A DNA stretch of 64,000 bases from Microthrixaceae bacterium (GTDB taxonomy: Bacteria; Actinomycetota; Acidimicrobiia; Acidimicrobiales; Iamiaceae), in the NCBI GenBank assembly GCA_016702505.1, contig JADJDU010000011.1, positions 115,644 to 179,643 of the forward strand. Reading direction: 5' to 3'. The notes below the pieces were generated by a model. The model was given only the letters and a program-made list of their open reading frames with translations, was not told the origin of the DNA and did not search any database. A program made the translations under genes and the position numbers. This document shows positions 57,342-64,000 of the stretch, one piece after another (position 1 is the stretch's first letter; every line of letters begins with the position of its first letter).

Positions 57342-58484
57342 TCAGGCGATGGCGCCCGAAGCGCGGCGGCCGGCGATCACGTCGGCATCGACCCCCCACT
57401 CGGCCAACACCTCATCGGTGTGTTGGCCGGCGTGAGCGGGCGGGCGGGCCACCGCCCCCGGCGTACGGCTGAAGCGAGGGACGGGGGCCGGCTGGGTCAG
57501 CCCCTCGACCTCCGTGTAGGTACCGCGCTGAGCGATGTGGGGATGATGCGGGGCTTCCTCCATGGTCAGAACCGGGGCAAAACAGACATCGGTACCTTCC
57601 ATGATCTGGCACCACTCGTCGCGGGTCTTGGACCGGAACACCTCGGCGAAACGCTCCTTGAGGGCGGGCCACTGGCTGCGGTCGTGCTGCCACGGGAGCT
57701 CCTCTGCGTCCATGCCGGTGAGGCGCAGGAGTTCGGCGTAGAACTGGGGCTCAATGGAACCGATGGAGACGTACTTGCCGTCCAAGGTCTCATAGGTGTC
57801 ATAGAAGTGGGCACCGGTGTCGAGCATGTTGGTCCCCCGCTCGTCATGCCAGATCCCCATGTGCCGGAACGACCAGGTCATGGTCATGAGACTGGCGGCA
57901 CCGTCGATCATGGCGGCATCGACCACCTGGCCCTTGCCCGAGGTGCGGGCCTCCAACAGCGCCGCGCACACCCCGAAGGCCAGCAGCATCCCGCCGCCAC
58001 CGAAGTCGCCGACCAGGTTGAGCGGGGGGGTCGGTTGCTCACCGGCCCGTCCCATCGGCTCGAGCACGCCGGCCAGGGCGATGTAGTTGATGTCGTGGCC
58101 GGCCGTGGACGCGTACGGGCCGTCCTGACCCCAGCCGGTCATCCGTCCGAACACGAGGCGAGGGTTGCGCTCCAGGCACACGTCGGGGCCCAGGCCCAGT
58201 CGCTCCATCACCCCGGGCCTGAATCCCTCGAGCAGCGCATCGGCCTGCTCGACCAGATCCAAGACAGTTGCGACGCCGTCGGGGTTCTTCAGGTCGACAC
58301 CGATGGATCGACGGCCACGCCCGGTGATGTCGGACGGCGGCACCGCCGGGTCTGCCCCGGTCACGTTCGCCGACCGGTCGACCTTCACCACATCGGCACC
58401 CAGATCGGCCAGCAACATGGCGGTGTAGGGCGCGGGGCCGATCCCGGCCAGTTCTACGACCTTGATTCCCGACAGTGGACCCAT
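57342..58484 (-). CDS. Family III CoA-transferase / alpha-methylacyl-CoA racemase-like
   Basis: 380 residues from the ATG at 58484 (CAGGAG upstream). MGPLSGIKVVELAGIGPAPYTAMLLADLGADVVKV, KNPDGVATVLDLVEQADALLEGFRPGVMERLGLG, RMTGWGQDGPYASTAGHDINYIAL, and LNLVGDFGGGGMLLAFGVCAALLEA. The His of GHDINY and Asp of GDFGGG are the acid-base pair of racemases, so a 2-methylacyl-CoA epimerase is the best guess. It reads away from the IS element. Confidence 0.9.
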   Translation of the reverse strand: MGPLSGIKVVELAGIGPAPYTAMLLADLGADVVKVDRSANVTGADPAVPPSDITGRGRRSIGVDLKNPDGVATVLDLVEQADALLEGFRPGVMERLGLGPDVCLERNPRLVFGRMTGWGQDGPYASTAGHDINYIALAGVLEPMGRAGEQPTPPLNLVGDFGGGGMLLAFGVCAALLEARTSGKGQVVDAAMIDGAASLMTMTWSFRHMGIWHDERGTNMLDTGAHFYDTYETLDGKYVSIGSIEPQFYAELLRLTGMDAEELPWQHDRSQWPALKERFAEVFRSKTRDEWCQIMEGTDVCFAPVLTMEEAPHHPHIAQRGTYTEVEGLTQPAPVPRFSRTPGAVARPPAHAGQHTDEVLAEWGVDADVIAGRRASGAIA

Positions 58485-58565
58485 GGGCTGCTCTCCTGTT
58501 ACCTAGCGCTGGACGAACCGGTCATGGTGCCACCTCTGCCGACGTGGTCAAGCCGGCGACGCCGT

Positions 58566-58801
58566 CTAGTGCCTGCTTGAGAATCTGATCATGCGTTGGG
58601 GGTGTTCCCCTAGCGTCTGAGAGGTCCTGGCCGGGGCGGCTCATCTAGTGCCTGCCGGCTTGTTCGTGGGTCTGGCTTCTACACGAAGGGCGTCCTGGTC
58701 GGGGCTTCGCCGCGTCGTGGCTCAAGAGAGGAACAGCACCGCCATCGGAAGCAGGAGTGCCCGGCGTGGTTCCTAATCGAACGAGCTACGGAGGACTTTC
58801 C
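58566..58801 (+). other. Left non-coding end of the IS110 element, candidate guide-RNA region
   Basis: No gene seen. It contains the directly repeated 12-mer TCTAGTGCCTGC (58565-58576 and 58644-58655), a GGGG-TGTT-CCCC hairpin (58599-58610) and several GC-rich short pairings up to the transposase RBS (GGAGG at about 58790). IS110 elements of the IS621 type are known to transcribe a bridge RNA from this end. Whether this one does is inference. Confidence 0.35.
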
Positions 58802-59832
58802 ATGCAGGTGATTATCGGGGTCGATCCCCACAAGGCATCGCACACCGCTGTCGCGATCGATGCCAAGGAGTGTCGGCTCAGCGCCAAGAAGGTGAGAGCG
58901 ACGCGGGCTCAGGTGTCCCAGTTGTTGGAATGGGCCGAACCGTTCCCGACGCGGACCTGGGCGATCGAGGGTGCCGACGGCCTGGGCTACTTGCTGGCAC
59001 AGCAGCTCGTCGCCACCGGCGAGCACGTCCTCAATGTGCCGGCGACACTGGCTTCGCGGACCAGGCTGCTCGGCACCGGGCACTCATCCAAGAATGACCC
59101 GAACGACGCCTTGTCGGTGGCGGTGACCGCGCTGCGCACGAGCGGGTTGCGTCAGGTTCGACCGGTTGGACACAGCGAGGTGCTTCGCCTGCTGGCGAAG
59201 CGCAACAGTGATATCGGCCGACAGCGGTGCAGGGTCGTGTCACGGCTGCATGCCCTGTTGCTCGAACTCGATGCCGGCGGGATCGCCAAGGAAATCAAGG
59301 CTTCCGACGTCGATCGGTTCGGGCAGCGGTCCATCCGACGACACCCGCCGAGCAGATCCGATACGACGTGGCTCTTGAGCTCCTCGCAGATATCCGTCGT
59401 CTCGACGAACAACTCAAGGCCTCGCACAAGCGAATCGCAGCAGTGGTCGCCGCGTCAGGGACAACGGTCACGGACATCTTCGGCATCGGCCCGGTCATCG
59501 CCGCGATGCTGATCGGCTACACGGGCGATATCACAGCGTTTGCCAACCGCGACCGCTATGCCGCCTACAACGGCACCGCTCCGGTCGAGTTCTCCTCGGG
59601 GGGACGGACGGTTCACCGGCTCTCAACCCGAGGCAACCGGAACCTCAACCACGCACTGCACCTGGCGGCCATCTGCCAGATCCGCCACACCCACTCCGAC
59701 GGCCGCGCCTATTTCGATCGGCGCGTCGCCGATGGCAAGACCAAGAAGGAAGCGATCCGAGCGCTCAAGCGCCAGATCTCCAACTCGGTGTATCGCCAAC
59801 TGGTTGCCGACACGGCCCGCACTCGCGGCTGA
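58802..59832 (+). CDS. IS110-family DEDD transposase, one frameshift
   Basis: About 343 residues from the ATG at 58802 after restoring one base near 59319-59321. The N-terminal DEDD catalytic domain has GVDPHKASHTAVAID (Asp8), AIEGADGLGYLLAQQL (Glu56), and KNDPNDA (Asp99, Asp102). The C-terminal Transposase_20 domain has DIFGIGPVIAAMLIGYTGDI, RYAAYNGTAPVEFSSGG and the serine-containing HRLSTRGNRNLNHALH. The frameshift lies between the two domains. Confidence 0.9.
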
Positions 59833-60203
59833 CAACGGGCCCGGGAGGACAAACGGGAACGACTCCAAGCCTGCGTGACCGGCCTCGCATCCCTGACAGC
59901 CAGCTCTTCGGCAAGGTCACTCCCGGACCCATCGACACGCTACGACCACGGCTCCACGCCGTCCCCCCGACGCGCCCCAACACCGCCCAGGTCGACCGCT
60001 TGACACAGAGAGGATTCGTGACCGGCAACCATTGCTGGGGTAGGGACTCACCTGCGCTGAACGCTGCCCCGTTCTCGTGGGCCGCCTTCGGCGGACGATT
60101 CCTGGTTCCGTCGAGCCTGGTCCTCACTTCGTTGCGGGGGCTCGACGGCGTTTGCTCAGTGGCTCGCAAGCTCGCAACAGCGCAAACGTTGTCTCTTGCA
60201 GCA
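59833..60203 (+). other. Right non-coding end of the IS110 element
   Basis: 371 bases without a convincing gene between the transposase stop and the carboxyltransferase stop. It includes GGCCGCC-TTC-GGCGG (about 60080) and GCTCGCAAGCTCGCAACAGCGC near the right end. In IS1111-type relatives the guide RNA comes from this end instead of the left one. Confidence 0.4.
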
Positions 60204-61634
60204 CTAGTCCTCTGACAACCACCGGACCGTGGCGTCATCGAAGCGGGTGAGACGGCGACCGACGATCACGTCGTGCTCGTCTCGGCCTGTTCCGCGGCCA
60301 CCGACGGCAGACAGGACTGCTCGACCCACCACCTCGGCCAACGTCTCAGGATCATCCGCGATCACGCCGTCCACGATCCCCAACTCCAACAGATCAGCGC
60401 TGGTGAGCTTCAGGAGCTCAGCCACCCGAGGAGCGGCGGAAGCATCTCGTTCGAGGATCACCGCCGCCCCTTCAGGGCCGATCACCGAGAACACGCTGTG
60501 CTCCTGCACCAGCAGAAGATCGGCCGCAGCCAACGCCAGCGCACCGCCGCTTCCGCCCTCCCCCACACATACCGAGATGGACGGGCTGGGCAGGTCGGCC
60601 ATGTCCGCGAAAGTCCGAGCGAGTTCGCTGGCGATCCCGCCGTTCTCGGCCTCTGCTCCGGGTTCGGCCCCGGGCATGTCGATCAGCGTGAGCACCGGCA
60701 GGCCCAGGCGCCCAGCCATGCCGATGCCTCTACGGGCCAGCCGGTAGGCGTCGGGCCCGGGCCGACCGGTTCGGGCGTGACGATCGCTGGCCACCATGAC
60801 CACCCGCTGACCGGCCACCGTGGCCAGGGCGGTGCGAAGGGTCGGGTCGGTGGCCGGCGAAAGCTCCACCCACGACGTCACCAATCCGGAGGCCAGCTGT
60901 GTGCCGCTGGGCCGATCGTGGCGACGGGCGGCGGCAACTTCGGCCCATGCGCCCGAGGTGGGATCGCCCGGCTGAGCCTCGATGTCACCACCCCACTCCT
61001 CCACCTCCAGCGGGAGGTCACCTACACCCAACACCGCCTCCACCCAACGTCCGACGTCGTCGGGGTCGAGAACCGCGTCGACCAGCCCGGCCGCCAGCGC
61101 CGACTCCGCCGTGTGTGATGAAACACCCACCGGCCGCCCGGTTATCGCCTCGGACACCCGCGGCCCGGCGAACCCGATGGTCGCTCCGGCCTCGGCCACT
61201 CGCAGATCGGTCAGCGAGCCATACGACGCCAGAACCCCGCCTGTCGTCGGCGAGCGGAGCACCGCCACTGACAGGAGCCCAGCGTTGGTGTGACGGCGGG
61301 CGGCGGCCGCCACCCGGGACAACTGCACCAGGGCGACCATCCCCTCCTGCATCCGCGCCCCACCCGAACGGGTGACCATGACGACGGGAAGCCGGCGCTC
61401 GACGGCACGGTCATAGGCCCGGACCACCTTCTCGCCGTGGACCAAACCCATGGACCCGCCGATCACCCCGAAGTCACCCTCGATCAGCACCACCGACTGC
61501 CCGCCGATCGAGGCCAACCCGGTGCGCACCGATTCCGACGTCAGCCCATCGAGCTTGTCGGCGTAACCGGGGAAACCGAGCGGGTCGGCGCTACCCAACC
61601 CGGTGTCCCATTCATCGTCGAACCCCCACATCAT
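60204..61634 (-). CDS. Acetyl-CoA carboxylase carboxyltransferase, fused beta and alpha type
   Basis: 476 residues. The first half matches the AccD crotonase-like domain (GDFGVIGGSMGLVHGEKVVRAYDRAVERRLPVVMVTRSGGARMQEGM), without the AccD zinc finger. The second half matches AccA (LTLIDMPGAEPGAEAENGGIASELAR, CVGEGGSGGALALAAADLLLVQEHSVFSVIGPEGAAVIL). It probably transfers carboxyl from carboxybiotin to acetyl-CoA. No biotin carboxylase or carrier gene is in the window. Its TAG stop lies inside the CTAGT at the right end of the IS element. Start ATG 61634 or 61631. Confidence 0.85.
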   Translation of the reverse strand: MMWGFDDEWDTGLGSADPLGFPGYADKLDGLTSESVRTGLASIGGQSVVLIEGDFGVIGGSMGLVHGEKVVRAYDRAVERRLPVVMVTRSGGARMQEGMVALVQLSRVAAAARRHTNAGLLSVAVLRSPTTGGVLASYGSLTDLRVAEAGATIGFAGPRVSEAITGRPVGVSSHTAESALAAGLVDAVLDPDDVGRWVEAVLGVGDLPLEVEEWGGDIEAQPGDPTSGAWAEVAAARRHDRPSGTQLASGLVTSWVELSPATDPTLRTALATVAGQRVVMVASDRHARTGRPGPDAYRLARRGIGMAGRLGLPVLTLIDMPGAEPGAEAENGGIASELARTFADMADLPSPSISVCVGEGGSGGALALAAADLLLVQEHSVFSVIGPEGAAVILERDASAAPRVAELLKLTSADLLELGIVDGVIADDPETLAEVVGRAVLSAVGGRGTGRDEHDVIVGRRLTRFDDATVRWLSED

Positions 61635-61759
61635 CGCCGAAGCCTGCCAACCAGCCCAGGCCCGGTGCCAGACGAAGCCGCTCCTCGCGGACCACTTCAG
61701 CTCGAACCCAGCGATCTACGCTGGCCGAAACTCGCCCCTTTCACCGACCAGGAGCCTGC

Positions 61760-62625
61760 ATGCGCCGTCACCGCGCCCACCACGTCCTCGCCCTCGGGCT
61801 GGCTGCCACGATGCTGCTCGGAGGAGTCGGCTGTTCCAGCGACGACGACTCCAAGCCCGCCGAGTCCACCGCGCCCGGCAACGACTCCAACGCCAACGGT
61901 GGCGAAACCGCCATCAAGAGCCTCGATGACCTCGCGGGCAAGACCATCGGGGTACAGGCCGGGACCACCGGTGAGACCTACGCCAATGAGCACAAGCCCG
62001 AAGGGGCCACGGTGAAGTCCTTCGAGGACACCACCGGCTTGTTCGGCGCCCTCGAGTCCGGCGACATCGACGCCATCCTTCAGGACCTGCCGGTCAACGC
62101 CGGGCGAGTAGCCGAGGACGACTCGGTCGCGGTGGTCGAGACCTACGAGACCGGTGAGGAGTACGGGTTCGCGGTGGCCAAGGGCAGCGACCTGACCGAG
62201 AAGCTGAACACCGCGCTCCAGGCCGTCCGCGACGACGGCACCTACGACCTGTTGTACGCCAAGTACTTCCCGCTCGACGGCGAAGAGGCCGGCCCCGGAC
62301 CCGACCCTCCGACGTGGAGGGCACCGATACCCTCACCGTCTGCTCGGACATCCCCTACGCCCCGATGGAGATGGAAGGCGAAGGCCCACGTGGCCTCCAG
62401 TACACCGGGTTCGACATCGATCTGGTCGACGCCATGGCGGTGACCATGGACGCCAAGCTCGAGGTCCTCGACGTCGTGTTCGACGGCATCTTGGGCAACC
62501 TGGCCGCTGGCACCTGTGACCTGGTCGCGTCGTCGGTCACCATCAACGACGAGCGCAAGGCCGAGGTCGACTTCACCGACCCGTACTTCAAGGCCGACCA
62601 GTCGCTGCTGGTGAAGGTCGGCTGA
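61760..62625 (+). CDS. Amino-acid-binding lipoprotein (family 3 SBP) with swapped domain order, one frameshift
   Basis: A lipoprotein signal ends at Cys25 (GGVGC), followed by an Asp/Asn-rich linker. Then comes what is normally the SECOND part of the family: SLDDLAGKTIGVQAGTTGETYA, TTGLFGALESGDIDAILQDLPVN, YGFAVAKGSDLTEKLNTALQ and DGTYDLLYAKYF. After a short linker and one missing C near 62305-62307, the normal FIRST part follows: TLTVCSDIPYAPMEMEG, GFDIDLVDAMA, VVFDGILGNLAAGTCDLVASSVTINDER, VDFTDPYFKADQSLLVKVG and stop. Corrected length is 288 residues. The ligand-contact Thr/Arg (VTINDER) and Asp (LQDLP) are kept. It heads a permease-ATPase operon. Confidence 0.85.
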
Positions 62626-62664
62626 CCCAGCCGCCCCACCGCCGACGCGGTCACGAAGCAACCC

Positions 62665-63519
62665 ATGACGGAAACGACCGCCGCCAAGCTCGGGGAGGGT
62701 GACGCCCTCCCCGAGCTGTACCGCTCCGGACGCGCCAAGCGAAGGCGCAGCCGTTCGCTGCGCCTAGGGGCATACGCCCTCGGGCTCACGGTGTTGGGTG
62801 CCGTGATCATCCTCGCCGACTGGGCGGTGGTGGCCGACAAGTACTTCGATCTCGAACGGGCCCGGGAGCAGTTCCCCGAGATCATCACGATCGCGGCCAA
62901 GAACACGCTCATCTACACCGTGCTGTCCTTCATCGGCGGCGTGGTGCTGGGCCTGTCGATGGCGCTTCTCCGCCTCAGCAGCATCCGACCGTACCGGTGG
63001 TTCGCCGCCACCTACATCGAGATATTCCGGGGGCTCCCGGCCCTGCTGACGATCATCTTCGTGGGATTCATCGGACCGATCGCACTCAAGTTCCAGTATC
63101 CGGAGATCCTCGGTGTTCCCAGCGGCGGGATCGTGGCCCTCTCGCTGGTGGCGGGCGCCTACCTGGCCGAGACGATCCGAGCGGGGATAGAGGCGGTACC
63201 ACGTGGTCAGGTCGAAGCCGCCCGGTCACTGGGCATGACCCACATCCAAACCCTGAGGTGGGTGGTGATCCCCCAGGCATTTCGGGTTGTCATCCCACCG
63301 CTCACCAACGAGCTGGTCCTACTCCTCAAGGACACCGCCCTCCTGTCGGTGCTCGGAACCACCATCGAGAGCAAGGAGCTGACCCAGTTCGGACGCTCCA
63401 ACGCCCAGGACTTCAACGGCACCTCCCTGGTGGTCGCCGGAGCTATGTACCTGGCCATAACCATCCCGTTGACCCGTCTGGTGGCAATTCTCGAACGACG
63501 CTCCAAGGCGACTAGATGA
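62665..63519 (+). CDS. Amino-acid ABC transporter permease
   Basis: 284 residues. A basic N-terminus, one extra membrane segment (38-58), then the HisM/GlnP-type permease domain starting at AKNTLIYTVLSFIGGVVLGLSMALLR. The ATPase-contact EAA loop is QVEAARSLGMTHIQTLRWVVIPQAFRVVIPP. The stop overlaps the start of the ATPase gene (ATGA). Works with the binding protein upstream; polar amino acid uptake is likely. Confidence 0.93.
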   Translation: MTETTAAKLGEGDALPELYRSGRAKRRRSRSLRLGAYALGLTVLGAVIILADWAVVADKYFDLERAREQFPEIITIAAKNTLIYTVLSFIGGVVLGLSMALLRLSSIRPYRWFAATYIEIFRGLPALLTIIFVGFIGPIALKFQYPEILGVPSGGIVALSLVAGAYLAETIRAGIEAVPRGQVEAARSLGMTHIQTLRWVVIPQAFRVVIPPLTNELVLLLKDTALLSVLGTTIESKELTQFGRSNAQDFNGTSLVVAGAMYLAITIPLTRLVAILERRSKATR

Positions 63520-64000
63520 CCACATCGGAATCGGTGACCCCAGCGATCGAGCTCCGCGGCCTTCACAAGTCGTTTGGGGCCAATCACGTGTTGCGTGGTG
63601 TCGACCTCGCGGTGGCCCCCCGCCAAGTGGTTTGCGTCATCGGTGCATCGGGATCAGGCAAGTCGACCCTGTTGCGGTGCGTGAACCGCTTGGAGGAACC
63701 ATCGGCAGGCGCAGTGCTTATCGATGGGATCGACATCACCCACCCCGACTGCGACCTCGACCTGGTCCGCCGCACCATCGGAATGGTGTTCCAGCAGTTC
63801 AACCTCTTCCCCCACCTACGCGTCATCGACAACGTGACCATGGCCCAACGCAAGGTGTTGGGCCGATCCGCTTCCGAGGCCCAGGGTGTGGCGGAGGCCA
63901 TGCTGGAGCGAGTCGGCCTGACCGACAAGGCCGACGCCCACCCAGCCCAACTCTCTGGCGGTCAGCAACAGCGGGTGGCGATCGCCCGGGCTTTGGCCAT
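63516..64000 (+). CDS. Amino-acid ABC transporter ATP-binding protein, runs off window
   Basis: 161 residues visible. Walker A is GASGSGKSTLL, Q-loop GMVFQQFNLFPHL, signature LSGGQQQRVAIARALAM. GlnQ-type spacing (FPHLRVIDNVTMA). Walker B and the rest lie past the window end. Start ATG 63516 overlaps the permease stop. Confidence 0.95.
   Translation, partial: MTTSESVTPAIELRGLHKSFGANHVLRGVDLAVAPRQVVCVIGASGSGKSTLLRCVNRLEEPSAGAVLIDGIDITHPDCDLDLVRRTIGMVFQQFNLFPHLRVIDNVTMAQRKVLGRSASEAQGVAEAMLERVGLTDKADAHPAQLSGGQQQRVAIARALA

Larger units (their letters stand above)
58566..60208 (+). mobile_element. IS110-family insertion sequence (ends approximate)
   Basis: A DEDD-type transposase gene flanked by about 235 bases on the left and 375 on the right without other genes. 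CTAGT occurs at both proposed ends (58566-58570 and 60204-60208). CTAGTGCCTGC at the left end is nearly the inverse of GCAGCACTAG at the right end (60198-60207). A second exact copy of TCTAGTGCCTGC lies at 58644-58655, so the left end could be there. It sits between the CoA-transferase start and the end of the carboxyltransferase gene. Confidence 0.6.

Noticed and set aside
61760..62625. Two separate half-length binding proteins
   Set aside because: The second part lacks a signal peptide and ribosome-binding site, and one base in a C run joins the two parts in frame.

Overview
The window is high-GC DNA from an actinobacterium. The class Acidimicrobiia is my best guess. The evidence is gene order that closely follows the mycobacterial/actinobacterial chromosome (rpsB-tsf-pyrH-frr-cdsA-dxr-rseP-ispG; whiG-xerC-dprA-comM-yraN-DUF2469; rplS-trmD-rimM-khpA-rpsP-ffh-ftsY; smc-fpg-rnc-acpP; plsX-rpmF-DUF177-coaD-rsmD), a GTP-type PEP carboxykinase, a Rv1155-like PPOX protein, many GTG starts and almost no non-coding DNA. 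The placement below phylum level is inference. No rRNA, tRNA or CRISPR array was seen.

Layout. 1-3.6 kb: start of proS, maf, a small PGPGW membrane protein and a secreted trypsin-like lipoprotein protease. 3.7-17.7 kb: one long minus-strand run reading comM-dprA-xerC-whiG-(M23 protein)-rpsB-tsf-pyrH-frr-cdsA-dxr-rseP-ispG, with many stop/start overlaps of the ATGA/GTGA type. 17.9-26.8 kb: yraN, DUF2469, rplS, trmD, rimM, khpA, rpsP, a polytopic membrane protein, ffh and ftsY, interrupted by one plus-strand fatty-acid-hydroxylase-like gene. 26.8-30.3 kb: response regulator, histidine kinase and HtrA protease in the order of mycobacterial mprA-mprB-pepD. 30.5-34.1 kb: MoxR ATPase, DUF58 and VWA proteins plus a small secreted membrane protein. 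34.2-39.6 kb: smc, an Fpg-like protein, rnc and acpP. 39.8-47.7 kb: patatin-like protein, lipoprotein, plsX-rpmF-DUF177-DivIVA-like-coaD-rsmD-SDR, a zinc ribbon and a PPOX protein. 48-54.6 kb: recG, fakA, rpmB, a cold-shock-like protein and pckG. 54.6-64 kb is more accessory: a PI-PLC-like exported protein, a PIG-L deacetylase, a family III CoA-transferase, an IS110-family element, a fused acetyl-CoA carboxylase carboxyltransferase, and an amino-acid ABC transporter that runs off the window end.

Two patterns run through the window. First, at least a dozen highly conserved genes (proS, rseP, dxr, pyrH, xerC, moxR, pckG and others) carry single-base frameshifts, several in short homopolymers. 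The natural reading is consensus-sequence indel errors, not gene decay. Second, an intergenic repeat family built from hairpin modules recurs at about seven sites, and one hairpin shows compensatory base changes between copies.

The most unusual gene is the amino-acid-binding lipoprotein at 61760-62625. The two parts of its family-3 solute-binding fold are in swapped order, as in a circular permutation, yet the key ligand-binding motifs are kept. The IS110 element is the second point of interest, because such elements can encode a guide (bridge) RNA in their non-coding ends and both ends are present here. An Fpg-like glycosylase lacking the catalytic N-terminal proline is the third.
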